Source: PHAA01 sp034927445 (GTDB taxonomy: Bacteria; Bacillota; Syntrophomonadia; Syntrophomonadales; Syntrophomonadaceae). Taken from it: a stretch of DNA of 64,000 nt. Below are positions 51,786 through 60,257 of this stretch, piece by piece. The notes beneath the pieces were generated by a model. That model had not been told where the DNA came from, ran no database searches, and was given only the letters and a program-made list of their open reading frames with translations. The DNA lies in NCBI GenBank assembly GCA_034927445.1, contig JAYFPZ010000044.1, positions 1 to 64,000 on the forward strand, in the 5' to 3' direction. The first letter of the stretch is position 1. Every line of letters begins with the position of its first letter. A program made the position numbers and the translations under genes.

Positions 51786-51869
51786 GGGAAAGGGGGGATT
51801 GGCCGGTAAAACACGGTTCAGGACCAAGCTTTAGTTGACTTACAAACGTAATGAAAAGGAGGAAGAGGA

Positions 51870-53066
51870 ATGAGAGAGGTTGTAATTGTTGGAGCTGCCA
51901 GGACTCCTTTTGGAAAGTACGGCGGAGCGCTCAAGTCCCTGAAAGCTGTAGAATTAGGGGCAATTACCATTAAAGAAGCCATCAACCGGGCCGGAATTCA
52001 GCCCGACCAGGTTGAGTATCTCTATTACGGTCAGGTGGTTCAAGCCGGCTGCGGTCAGGTTCCGGGCCGTCAGGCAGGGCTTAAAGCGGGCCTCCCGGTG
52101 GAAGTCCCCTCCATTACCGTCAATAAGGTCTGTTCATCCGGCATTGTCACCTGTGGTCTGGCCTATAAGATGATTGCCGGCGGATTCCTTGATATTGCCA
52201 TGGGCGGCGGCATGGAATCAATGTCCAACATCCCCTTTGGCTTACCGGATATGAGATGGGGAGCCCGGATGGGAATACCTTTCAAAAATACGGTCGATCT
52301 GATGGTTTGGGATGGGTTATGGTGCGCCATTTATAACCGCCATATGGCCATTCATGGCTCCGAGGTGGCTCGGGAATTCAATCTGGACCGCCTGCCCCAG
52401 GACCTTTGGGCGGTGCGGAGCCAGAACCGGGCTGAAGCAGCCATAAAAGCCGGCCGTATGGTAGATGAAATCGTACCGGTAACCCTGCCCGGCAAAAAGC
52501 CGGTGATCGTAGATACTGATGAAGCCCCCCGCTTTGGCTGCAAATACGAAGACCTGGCCAAGCTGCCCCCCGTTTTCGATCCCAACGGTTCAGTCACCGC
52601 CGGCAACGCCCCCGGTACCAACGACGGCGCCAGCGCCCTGGTCTTAATGTCCCGGGAAAAAGCTGATGAGCTGGGTATTAAACCGCTGGCCACCGTTCTG
52701 GGTTATGCCGAAGTTTCCCAGGAACCCCGGTATATAGCCACCGTTCCGGGACTGTCCATCGCCAAACTTCTGAAAGAAAAAGGCATGACCACTGATGATT
52801 TGGATTTGATTGAAATCAATGAAGCCTTCGCGGCAGTGGCCCTGACCAGCGGCAAGGCCATTCTGGGCTTAAATGACGACCAGATGGACGCCAAGGTTAA
52901 TGTCAACGGCAGCGCGGTGGCCTTTGGACACCCGATCGGCGCTACCGGCGGGCGCATTGTCATGACTGCGGCCTATGAACTCAAACGTCGCGGCGGTGGC
53001 CTGGCAGCCTGCGGTATATGCAGCGGAGCCGCCCAGGGAGACGCTATCCTGCTCAAGGTTGAGTAA
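51870..53066 (+). CDS. thlA: Acetyl-CoA C-acetyltransferase (thiolase)
   Basis: The 398-residue protein has the catalytic Cys in NKVCSSGIVTCGLA (about 86-99), NEAFAAVAL and NVNGSAVAFGHPIGATGGR (catalytic His), and the second Cys in ACGICSGAAQGDA. It carries out the thiolytic cleavage of acetoacetyl-CoA to two acetyl-CoA, the last step of butyrate oxidation, or the reverse. First gene of the butyrate cluster. AAAAGGAGGAAGAGG precedes the ATG. Confidence 0.94.
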   Translation: MREVVIVGAARTPFGKYGGALKSLKAVELGAITIKEAINRAGIQPDQVEYLYYGQVVQAGCGQVPGRQAGLKAGLPVEVPSITVNKVCSSGIVTCGLAYKMIAGGFLDIAMGGGMESMSNIPFGLPDMRWGARMGIPFKNTVDLMVWDGLWCAIYNRHMAIHGSEVAREFNLDRLPQDLWAVRSQNRAEAAIKAGRMVDEIVPVTLPGKKPVIVDTDEAPRFGCKYEDLAKLPPVFDPNGSVTAGNAPGTNDGASALVLMSREKADELGIKPLATVLGYAEVSQEPRYIATVPGLSIAKLLKEKGMTTDDLDLIEINEAFAAVALTSGKAILGLNDDQMDAKVNVNGSAVAFGHPIGATGGRIVMTAAYELKRRGGGLAACGICSGAAQGDAILLKVE

Positions 53067-53098
53067 ATTATTTCATTAATATAAAGGAGTTATGTGTT

Positions 53099-53950
53099 AT
53101 GGAAATAAAAAAAATCATGGTCATCGGCGCCGGCCAGATGGGGGGCGGAATTGCCCAGGTATCCGCCCAGGCCGGATTTGAAACGGTCCAGTATGACATT
53201 ACTATGGACCTGGTGAACAAGGGTATCGCCCTGATCGGAAAAAACCTGGCCCGGGATGTTGCCAAGGGCAAAAGAACCGAGGAAGAAAAAGCCTCGATCC
53301 TGGGGCGGATCAAACCGTCGGTCTCGCTGGAAGATGCGGCTGATTGTGATCTGATCATTGAGGCCATCGTGGAGAACTTTGACATCAAGAAACAGGTCTT
53401 CGCCGAACTTGATAAAATAGCTCCGGCCCACGCCATTTTAGCCAGCAATACCTCTTCGCTGCCTATCACCCAGATTGCCGCCTGCACCAAACGGCCCGCC
53501 CAGGTAATCGGTATGCATTTCATGAACCCGGTCCCGGTCATGAAGCTGGTGGAAATCATCCGGGGTCTGGCTACCAGTGACGAGGTCTACGATACCATTG
53601 AGGCAGCCTCGATCAAGATGGGCAAAGTCCCGGTGTGGTGCAAAGATGTGCCCGGATTCATTTCCAACCGGGTGCTCCAGGTCATGATCAACGAAGCCCT
53701 GTGGGAGCTTTATGAGGGCGTAGCCCCGGCCGAAAACATCGACAACATTATGAAACTGGGCATGAACCATCCCATGGGCCCCTGTGCCCTGGCTGACCTG
53801 ATTGGCCTGGACACGGTTCTGGCCATCTTGAACGTTATGTACCAGGGCTATGGAGATCCCAAATACCGCCCCTCTCCCCTGTTAAAACAGTATGTGCAGG
53901 CTGGCTGGCTGGGCCGTAAAGTGGGCAAGGGAATTTATGACTACAGCTAA
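53099..53950 (+). CDS. hbd: 3-Hydroxybutyryl-CoA dehydrogenase
   Basis: The 283-residue enzyme has an NAD-binding Rossmann motif (VIGAGQMGGGIAQV at about 8-21) and the catalytic His/Glu in IGMHFMNPVPVMKLVEII (about 137-154). NHPMGPCALADLIGLD is in the dimer domain. The NAD+ site (Asp or Glu after beta-2) fits NAD use. It makes acetoacetyl-CoA from 3-hydroxybutyryl-CoA. 33 bp after thiolase; AAAGGAG upstream. Confidence 0.95.
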   Translation: MEIKKIMVIGAGQMGGGIAQVSAQAGFETVQYDITMDLVNKGIALIGKNLARDVAKGKRTEEEKASILGRIKPSVSLEDAADCDLIIEAIVENFDIKKQVFAELDKIAPAHAILASNTSSLPITQIAACTKRPAQVIGMHFMNPVPVMKLVEIIRGLATSDEVYDTIEAASIKMGKVPVWCKDVPGFISNRVLQVMINEALWELYEGVAPAENIDNIMKLGMNHPMGPCALADLIGLDTVLAILNVMYQGYGDPKYRPSPLLKQYVQAGWLGRKVGKGIYDYS

Positions 53951-53975
53951 ATAACGACTGGGAGGAGGAAGACCG

Positions 53976-54758
53976 GTGGAATTTCAAAATATAATCCTGA
54001 CCCAGGAAAACCGCATCGCCATTCTGACCATCAACCGCCCCCAGGCCTTGAACGCCTTGAACCGGGATACCCTGCTGGAAATCAAAGCAGCGGTGGAACA
54101 GGTCAGAGATGACGCCGAGGTCGACGTTTTAATCATCACCGGCGCCGGTGACAAGGCTTTCGTCGCGGGCGCGGACATTACCTACATGCTGAATATGAAT
54201 GCCCTGGAAGGGCGCCAGTTTGGCTTGACCGGGCAAGAGACCTTCAACCTGATCGAAACCATGTCCAAACCTGTAATCGCCGCCATTAACGGTTTTGCCC
54301 TCGGAGGAGGATGCGAATTGGCCATGGCCTGTGATTTTCGCATCTGTTCCCACAAAAGTAAATTCGGACAGCCGGAGGTAGGTCTGGGTGTTACTCCGGG
54401 ATTCGGCGGCACCCAGCGTCTGCCCCGCCTGGTGGGTACAGGCATGGCCAAGCAACTGCTGTACACCGGAGATACCATCGATGCCAACGAGGCTTTAAGA
54501 ATCGGACTCGTTAATGCAATTATCACGGCTGAATCATTAATGGACCAGGTTAAGCAGATAGCCGGAAAAATAGCCAGCCGGGGCGGCATCGCGGTACGCT
54601 TCTGCAAGGACGCGGTCAACGAGGGGATGCAGACCGATATCGACCGGGCCATGAGCATAGAAGCCGACATATTCGGCTTATGTTTTGCCACGGAGGACCA
54701 GAAGGAAGGCATGCAGGCCTTTGTCGCGAAACGCAAGGCCCAATTTAAGGGCAAATAA
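53976..54758 (+). CDS. crt: Enoyl-CoA hydratase (crotonase)
   Basis: The 260-residue protein has INRPQALNALN, GAGDKAFVAGADI (oxyanion hole), INGFALGGGCELAMACD with the first catalytic Glu, and GQPEVGLGVTPGFGGTQRL with the second. It hydrates crotonyl-CoA. Both catalytic Glu are present, unlike the enzyme at 36119. GTG start, GGAGGAGGAAG upstream; 25 bp after hbd. Confidence 0.95.
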   Translation: MEFQNIILTQENRIAILTINRPQALNALNRDTLLEIKAAVEQVRDDAEVDVLIITGAGDKAFVAGADITYMLNMNALEGRQFGLTGQETFNLIETMSKPVIAAINGFALGGGCELAMACDFRICSHKSKFGQPEVGLGVTPGFGGTQRLPRLVGTGMAKQLLYTGDTIDANEALRIGLVNAIITAESLMDQVKQIAGKIASRGGIAVRFCKDAVNEGMQTDIDRAMSIEADIFGLCFATEDQKEGMQAFVAKRKAQFKGK

Positions 54759-54778
54759 ATAGATGGGAGCTGAGATTT

Positions 54779-55927
54779 ATGGATTTTGCATTAAGCGAAG
54801 ATTCCTTAATGATGAGAGATATGTTTAGAAAGTTCGCCAAAAACGAGGTTGAGCCGATCGCGGCTGAAACCGATAAAACTCACCAATTCCCTATGGAAAA
54901 CTTCAAAAAGATGGCCGGCCTGGGTTTGACCGGACTCCCTATTCCGGAAGAATGGGGAGGAGCCGGAGCCAGTTATCTGGATTTCGCCATCTTTGTAGAA
55001 GAAATCGCCAAATGCTGTGCCTCCACGGCGGTCATCATGAGCGTTCACACCGGCCTTGGCTGCATGAGCACCTGGCTCTACGGAGGCGAAAAAGTAAAGC
55101 AGAAATATCTTAGAGCCCTAGCCAGCGGTGAAATTATTGGGGCTTACGCTCTGACCGAGCCCAATGCCGGTTCCGATGCCGCCTCGATTAAATGTAAGGC
55201 TGAAGACAAGGGCGACCACTTTATCATCAACGGCAGCAAGATATTTATTACCAACGGCGGTATCGCTACCACTTATTGCACCTTTGTCAAGAGCGACTCC
55301 ACCCAGGGCCCGGGCCGGGGCATCACCTGCCTGCAGATTGAGAAAGACACCCCCGGGTTTACTATGAGCAAGCCGGTTCAGAAGATGGGTATGAACGGTT
55401 CCCCCACCGTTGAACTGTATTTCGAAAATGTCAAAGTCCCCAAAGAGAATATGCTGGGTGAGCAAAACAACGGTTTCCAGGTCGCCATGGGGCTTCTGGC
55501 CGGAGGCCGCATCACCATCGCCGCCCAGGGTCTGGGAATCGGCGAAGGCGCTTTGGAATTCACCACCCAGTATATCAAGGAAAGACAGCAGTTTGGCAAA
55601 CCGCTGGCCGCCAACCAAGGCGTACAGTTTATGGTAGCCGATATGGCCACGGCTCTGGATGCGGCTCAGATGCTGATCTACCGGGCTGCCTGGCTAAAAG
55701 ACAATAAGCTGCCCCATAACAAAGAAGCATCTATGGCCAAAAAGTTCGCCACCGACACCAGCATGGAAGTCTGCACCAACTGCGTTCAATTAATGGGTGG
55801 TTATGGCTACTGCAGTGAGTTCCCGGTGGAGCGGATGATGAGAGATGTCAAGATTACTCAGATATATGAAGGCTCCAACCAGATTCAGCGTATGATCATC
55901 GGCCGTGAAGTCATCGGCAAATGGTAA
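54779..55927 (+). CDS. bcd: Butyryl-CoA dehydrogenase (short-chain acyl-CoA dehydrogenase)
   Basis: The 382-residue flavoprotein has GAYALTEPNAGSDA, IFITNGG, and the C-terminal YSEFPVERMMRDVKITQIYEGSNQIQRMIIGR with the catalytic Glu (E in YEGSNQIQ). It oxidises butyryl-CoA to crotonyl-CoA. No etfAB electron-transfer genes follow, so ETF and the membrane oxidoreductase are encoded elsewhere. In syntrophs this step needs reverse electron transfer. Confidence 0.95.
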   Translation: MDFALSEDSLMMRDMFRKFAKNEVEPIAAETDKTHQFPMENFKKMAGLGLTGLPIPEEWGGAGASYLDFAIFVEEIAKCCASTAVIMSVHTGLGCMSTWLYGGEKVKQKYLRALASGEIIGAYALTEPNAGSDAASIKCKAEDKGDHFIINGSKIFITNGGIATTYCTFVKSDSTQGPGRGITCLQIEKDTPGFTMSKPVQKMGMNGSPTVELYFENVKVPKENMLGEQNNGFQVAMGLLAGGRITIAAQGLGIGEGALEFTTQYIKERQQFGKPLAANQGVQFMVADMATALDAAQMLIYRAAWLKDNKLPHNKEASMAKKFATDTSMEVCTNCVQLMGGYGYCSEFPVERMMRDVKITQIYEGSNQIQRMIIGREVIGKW

Positions 55928-55985
55928 GCCTCTCTCCCACATCTGACAGCTTACCTTAACTAAGGAATGAAGGAGGTAAACAATA

Positions 55986-56960
55986 ATGGGCAGACCTCAA
56001 AAATTAAGCCTGGCAGAAGCCATTGCCCTTATAAATGACGGCGATTCCTTAACTTTCAGCGGATTCACCATCTGGCGCCGGCCCATGGCCGCTATCATGG
56101 AACTCATTCGCCAGGGCAAAAAGAACCTGCATTTGATCGAGGTCAACGGAGGAACTCATGACGATATGCTGATCGGAGCCGGTTGCGTGAAGATCTGGGA
56201 GTCCTGCTGGAGCGGTCATGAATTGTTCGGCAAGATAGCCGGCAATTTGTCCCGCAAGGTTGAGGCCGGAGAGATAATCTGCGAGGATTACAGCCATGTG
56301 CAAATGTTATACCGCCTAGTGGCTGGTGCGCAAGGCATACCCTTTATGCCGACCTTTGCCGCTCTTGGTTCTGATATTTTAAATCCGGAATACGACATGC
56401 TGGGTAAAGCCGGTTTGCGGGATGGCTCCAATCCCAAAATCCCGGCCAGGAAATACGAGATGTATACTGAAAATTTCACCGGGTCCGAAGTGGCCCTGGT
56501 CCCTGCCGCCCAACCGCATTGGTGTATTGCCCATGTGCAGATGGTGGGCACGGAAGGCACCGTGAGAGTATTAGGCCAGAAATACGCTGACGACGAGGCT
56601 ATGAAAGCCGCCGACAAGTTGATTGTCATTGCTGAGCAGATCGTACCGGAAGAGTTCATCCGCCGCGAGCCTGAGCATAACCTGCTCCCGCCCCACCTGG
56701 TCGATTATGTGGTAGAGCTTCCCTGGGCCGGTCATCCCACCGGATGTTACGGCTGCTATGAAGCCGACGGCGATTTCATTAAAGATTTCTTCACCCGGAC
56801 CCGCACCCAGGAAGGCTACGATGCCTGGGCACAGGAATGGATATTCGGGGTCAAGGACCATCAGGAGTATTTGAATAAACTTGGTGTCAACTGCCTGGAG
56901 ACTCTTAAAGCCAGCCCGGCACTGGGTTATTCACAAAAAGTCAAAAGGGGGGCGAGATAA
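55986..56960 (+). CDS. CoA-transferase subunit A (glutaconate CoA-transferase-like)
   Basis: The 324-residue alpha subunit of a family I CoA-transferase has SLTFSGFTIWRRPMAAIMELIRQGKKNLHLIEVNGGTHDDMLIGAG in the N-terminal half. It is like the glutaconate CoA-transferase A (GctA) family, which uses the beta subunit's Glu as nucleophile. In this cluster it may activate butyrate with acetyl-CoA. GGAGGTAAAC precedes the ATG. It overlaps the beta subunit by 1 bp. Confidence 0.85.
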   Translation: MGRPQKLSLAEAIALINDGDSLTFSGFTIWRRPMAAIMELIRQGKKNLHLIEVNGGTHDDMLIGAGCVKIWESCWSGHELFGKIAGNLSRKVEAGEIICEDYSHVQMLYRLVAGAQGIPFMPTFAALGSDILNPEYDMLGKAGLRDGSNPKIPARKYEMYTENFTGSEVALVPAAQPHWCIAHVQMVGTEGTVRVLGQKYADDEAMKAADKLIVIAEQIVPEEFIRREPEHNLLPPHLVDYVVELPWAGHPTGCYGCYEADGDFIKDFFTRTRTQEGYDAWAQEWIFGVKDHQEYLNKLGVNCLETLKASPALGYSQKVKRGAR

Positions 56961-57766
56961 TGGCTGGCAACGATTATGCAAAAATCGGGGAATTCAAACC
57001 TATCGACCTTCTGGCCGTCTCGGCGGCAAGGCAGGTTACCGACGGGGAGGTAGTATTTGCGGGCACCGGTTTGCCTATGCTGGCGATAATGCTGGCCCAA
57101 AACACCAACGCCCCCAATGCGGTTTGTATATATGAAGCCGGCAGCGTTGACGGCCGGCCAATCGATCTCCCCACCTCGGTGGGTGATGCCCGCTGCCACT
57201 ACCAGGCTTCCATTGCCTCCGGTCTATGGGATGTGTTCGGTCAGTTGGGAAGAGGCAATGTTGACATGGCTTTCCTGGGGGGCGCCGAGATCGACCAGTA
57301 TGGCAGCGTCAATACCACCGCCATGGGCGGCTACTATCCTATGGGCAAACGCCTCACCGGCAGCGGCGGCAATGCCGACATTAATGCCCTGGCCAAAAGA
57401 ACGGTTTTCATCATGGTGCAGGAGAAAAGGCGCTGGGTCGAACGCTGCAGCTATATCACTTCCCCGGGCTGGCGGATTCCCAAATGGCCCAGCGGTGATT
57501 TTGTGCATAAGCGGGAAGTGTACAATAAAGCCTTTCGAGGAGGCCCTTATGCCGTAATATCCAATATGGGCGTATTTAAATTCGATGACGACGGGATTAT
57601 TTATCTGGAAACCGTACATCCCGGCTTCACCCCGGAACAGGTTCAGGATAACTGTATGTTTAAGCTCAATATCTCCCGGGTAACCGGCGAAACCCTGCCT
57701 CCTACCTATAACGATCTGGAGCTGCTTTACAAAAAGGTTGATCCGGAGGGAATTTTCCTGCCCTAA
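56960..57766 (+). CDS. CoA-transferase subunit B (glutaconate CoA-transferase-like)
   Basis: The 268-residue beta subunit has VFAGTGLPMLAIMLAQ, IYEAGSVDG (catalytic Glu region, EAGS) and MAFLGGAEIDQYGSVNTTAM. The nucleophilic Glu is likely the one in the EAGSVDG strand, by analogy with GctB (ExG). It pairs with subunit A in a single transcriptional unit. A strong terminator follows. Confidence 0.85.
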   Translation: MAGNDYAKIGEFKPIDLLAVSAARQVTDGEVVFAGTGLPMLAIMLAQNTNAPNAVCIYEAGSVDGRPIDLPTSVGDARCHYQASIASGLWDVFGQLGRGNVDMAFLGGAEIDQYGSVNTTAMGGYYPMGKRLTGSGGNADINALAKRTVFIMVQEKRRWVERCSYITSPGWRIPKWPSGDFVHKREVYNKAFRGGPYAVISNMGVFKFDDDGIIYLETVHPGFTPEQVQDNCMFKLNISRVTGETLPPTYNDLELLYKKVDPEGIFLP

Positions 57767-57881
57767 GACGCGGATTGCTGCCCGCAGGGCATTTGTCAAT
57801 GGTTGCAAGATGTCTCAAGACTGCCCGCTGCCGGCTCATACACGGTACGACAGCAACATCCTTGTGACACCTCCTATATAT

Positions 57882-57919
57882 ACCCTGGCACTCTCAGCAG
57901 TGCCAGGGCTCTTTTAAAA
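57882..57919 (+). terminator. Terminator after the CoA-transferase genes
   Basis: CCCTGGCACT and AGTGCCAGGG form a perfect stem with a short T-run (CTCTTTT). It closes the main butyrate operon. Confidence 0.9.
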
Positions 57920-57961
57920 TTCAATGAGAATTTGATTAAAGCAGGATTTCTCTAACTTTAC

Positions 57962-57990
57962 AGCCTCAAGACTTGACAGTTTTGAGGCTT
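57962..57990 (+). terminator. Hairpin upstream of the CaiB/BaiF gene
   Basis: GCCTCAA and TTGAGGC pair around a TTGACAG-containing loop, followed by TTTTG. It lies 28 bp before the start and may be a second terminator or an attenuator. The loop also contains TTGACA, a possible -35. Confidence 0.55.
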
Positions 57991-58017
57991 TTGAATAACC
58001 GGCGAGGAGGAATTAAC

Positions 58018-59199
58018 ATGAGTTTACCTTTAGAAGGTATCAAAATATTAGATCTGTCCCGTTACCTGCCCGGTCCGTTTTGTACTCAGATTTTAGCTGA
58101 TTTCGGAGCGGAGGTCATTAAAGTGGAAGACCCCAAAGGCGGCGATCTGGGCCGTTCTCTGACTCCGTTGATTGAAGGTGAAAGCGCCCGTTTTTATACG
58201 GTTAACCGCAACAAGAAGAGTATCACCCTTGACCTTAAGCAGGATGCCGGCAGAGAGGTTTTTAAAAAGCTGGCAGCCCAGGCGGATGTGGTGGTGGATC
58301 AATTTCGTCCGGGGGTAATGAAAAAAATGGGGCTTGATTATGACGACCTCAAGAAAATAAACCCGGGCATTATCTATTGCGCCATAACCGGCTACGGACT
58401 GACCGGACCGTTTCGTGACACGGCCGGACACGACCTCAATTATTTGAGCATCGCCGGAATCACCGGACTGACCGGCACTTACCAGGGGATGCCGGCCATG
58501 TCGGGGGTGCAGATAGCGGATATCGCCGGTGGGACTCTGTATTCAGCAATCGCTATCCTGCTGGCATTGGTCAGCCGCGGCAAAACCGGGCAGGGACAGC
58601 TTTGCGATGTTGCCATGATGGATTGTTCCGTCAGTCTTTTATCCTACACCCTGGGAGAATGGGCCGGCTGGGGCCGGCTGCCGGAAATGGGCAACGGTGT
58701 TTTGACCGGCGGTTACGCCTGCTACAACATTTACAAGACCAAAGATGACAAGTATGTAAGCCTGGGGGCGGTGGAAAATAAATTTTGGGCTGAATTCTGC
58801 CAGAAAATGGACCGGGCCGAATATATCAAACCGCAGTGGAACACCTCGCTGCATCAGGATATACAGGCTGATATCAGAGCCATTATGCTGACGAAGACCC
58901 GGGAGGAATGGGTAGAATTTTTTGCCAAAAGTGATATCTGTTTCACCCCGGTTTTAACTATGGAGGAAATGTGCGACCATCCCCAGGTGGTTGCCCGGAA
59001 TATGATTTTAAAACTTGAGAATGTTCGGGACACCGGTCAGGATATTCCCTTAACCGGGGTAGCGGTTAAATTATCCGAGACTCCCGGGGAGGCCAAATTA
59101 GTGTTCCCCGCCCTGGGCGAGCATACCGGCGAGATATTAATCCAGGCAGGTTTGGCCCCGTGTGAAATTGATGAACTAAAAGCCCAGGGAGTTATATAA
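58018..59199 (+). CDS. CaiB/BaiF family (type III) CoA-transferase
   Basis: The 393-residue protein has the family III pattern: ILDLSRYLPGPFCTQILADFGAEVIKVE, GRSLTPLIEGESARFYTVNRNKKSITLDL and the conserved GHDLNYL with catalytic Asp. It transfers CoA between acids, substrate unknown. ATG 58018 has GGCGAGGAGG upstream; the earlier start (57973) reads through the hairpin. It is separated from the butyrate operon by two hairpins. Confidence 0.9.
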   Translation: MSLPLEGIKILDLSRYLPGPFCTQILADFGAEVIKVEDPKGGDLGRSLTPLIEGESARFYTVNRNKKSITLDLKQDAGREVFKKLAAQADVVVDQFRPGVMKKMGLDYDDLKKINPGIIYCAITGYGLTGPFRDTAGHDLNYLSIAGITGLTGTYQGMPAMSGVQIADIAGGTLYSAIAILLALVSRGKTGQGQLCDVAMMDCSVSLLSYTLGEWAGWGRLPEMGNGVLTGGYACYNIYKTKDDKYVSLGAVENKFWAEFCQKMDRAEYIKPQWNTSLHQDIQADIRAIMLTKTREEWVEFFAKSDICFTPVLTMEEMCDHPQVVARNMILKLENVRDTGQDIPLTGVAVKLSETPGEAKLVFPALGEHTGEILIQAGLAPCEIDELKAQGVI

Positions 59200-59319
59200 A
59201 GACGTTTTTTGATTAAGCACCAGGACTAATATTAGCGGCGAGGGCAAAAAGGGGGTGAGCCAGGTCTTCAGGAATTCTGGCAAACGGCTTTATGTTAAAT
59301 ACAATGATATAATAACAAA
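59200..59319. other. Short intergenic region, no gene
   Basis: About 120 bp between the CaiB stop and the riboswitch terminator. No reading frame is visible. Read-through of the riboswitch would enter this region and then the antisense of the CaiB gene. Confidence 0.4.
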
Positions 59320-59340
59320 GGGAGGGGGTTCTACCCTCCC
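59320..59340 (-). terminator. Terminator, expression platform of the c-di-GMP riboswitch
   Basis: GGGAGGG (59320-59326) pairs with CCCTCCC (59334-59340). On the minus strand the hairpin is followed by TTTGTTATT. It lies 25-45 nt after the riboswitch aptamer. Confidence 0.8.
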
Positions 59341-59363
59341 ATACATTGTTGAACCAATAAATC

Positions 59364-59440
59364 AAGGTGCAGCCAGGCTATCATCATGCAGACCCTTTCG
59401 CTTTGCGCCCCTGCCTTTCGGCAAGTTTGCCCATATTCAA
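59364..59440 (-). ncRNA. c-di-GMP-I (GEMM-I) riboswitch, orphan
   Basis: The minus strand reads GGGCAAAC (59425-59432), GAAAGGCAGGGG, CGCAAAGC and GATAGCCTGGCTGC. These are the conserved blocks of the c-di-GMP-I aptamer (GGGCAAAC..GAAA..GGGACGCAAAGC..GUAGCCGGGUUAC), including the tetraloop and its receptor helices. It is about 30 nt after the stop codon of the vanX-like gene and followed by a terminator. No gene lies downstream in its orientation before the convergent CoA-transferase gene. c-di-GMP is expected to be made by enzymes such as the one at 5921. Confidence 0.85.
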
Positions 59441-59469
59441 CGCTTTTGACAATTCTTTGGCCGGCCGGG

Positions 59470-60078
59470 CTATGTAATGGGAAAATCAAAATAAGTGTTG
59501 GGATAAGGTTCGCGTTTCAACATATAATGCCACCACTCGCAATCGTATGCAATAAAACCGCAGGCCTCCATGATAGAACAAAGGTATTGACGGTTTCTCG
59601 CTTCGACTGGCGTGATTTCTTTTGCAACATGATGTGAGACTGAATCCATCAGATCAAAGTCACCGCCCATTGGAACAAGTGTACCGTCAGCTAAATGATA
59701 AAGCGTTAAGTCAATGGCGCTGCCCCGACTGTGGCCCGACTTAGCGGCCACATATCCTTTTTCAACGATCTCGGTTTTGTCAATATTCGGATAGTGTTTT
59801 CGTTTCGTCCGGCCATCTTCCGGCTGTTTTGACCAGCGCAGAAAACAATCTACGGCGCATTGCGGGCGATAACCATCCCAAAGCAGCAAGCCAAAGCCAA
59901 AGGATGCGGCGTTTGCTCGTGCTTTTTCTAGAGCTGCGCACAAAGCTCTCGTACCGACAATTCGATTGGCCGCATAACCGTCCACCGGTTTGCCGGTAAA
60001 ATTGTCCCAGGTGGCGTATTTAGCATCCCAACGGATTCCGGATACAATCTCGTCTACAAAGACAAAATCATTTTTCAT
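59470..60078 (-). CDS. vanX: D-alanyl-D-alanine dipeptidase VanX
   Basis: The enzyme has the VanX zinc motifs SGHSRGSAIDLTLY (His and Asp) and CEWWHYML (Glu and His), with LWDGYRPQCAV near the N-terminus. It cleaves D-Ala-D-Ala, removing the vancomycin-sensitive precursor. ATG 60078 is chosen because AAAAAGGAGATGAGG precedes it. It is separated from the ligase gene by a MITE-like element of about 125 bp. Confidence 0.93.
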   Translation of the reverse strand: MKNDFVFVDEIVSGIRWDAKYATWDNFTGKPVDGYAANRIVGTRALCAALEKARANAASFGFGLLLWDGYRPQCAVDCFLRWSKQPEDGRTKRKHYPNIDKTEIVEKGYVAAKSGHSRGSAIDLTLYHLADGTLVPMGGDFDLMDSVSHHVAKEITPVEARNRQYLCSIMEACGFIAYDCEWWHYMLKREPYPNTYFDFPIT

Positions 60079-60132
60079 CGTCCTCATCTCCTTTTTCCTT
60101 CCAAGAAGACTGTTTAAAAAGTAGAAATAAGT

Positions 60133-60257
60133 CAGAGCGAGCTAAAAAGTTCAAGAGCAAGGCGTTAATGAAATCCCGTGATTGAGGCGTACTTAAGGTA
60201 CGTCGATTGAGCGGGATTTCGTTAACAACGCAGCTATTGGGCTTTTTAGACGCTCTG
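60133..60257. mobile_element. MITE-like element B between vanA and vanX
   Basis: CAGAGCG-(ag)-CTAAAAAG (60133-60149) and CTTTTTAG-a-CGCTCTG (60242-60257) are inverted. Inside, GCGTTAATGAAATCCCG and CGGGATTTCGTTAAC pair, and the centre GTACTTAAGGTAC is palindromic. It has no reading frame. It carries the stop codon of vanA and separates vanX from it. It is the same kind of element as at 45393 but with different sequence. Confidence 0.75.

Noticed and set aside
53984..55650. Long antisense frames over crt and bcd
   Set aside because: They mirror the high GC third codon positions of real genes and lack ribosome sites and family matches.
57882..57919. TGGCACTCTCAGCAG as a sigma-54 promoter upstream of the CaiB gene
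   Set aside because: The -12 TTGC is missing and the sequence is one arm of a terminator hairpin.
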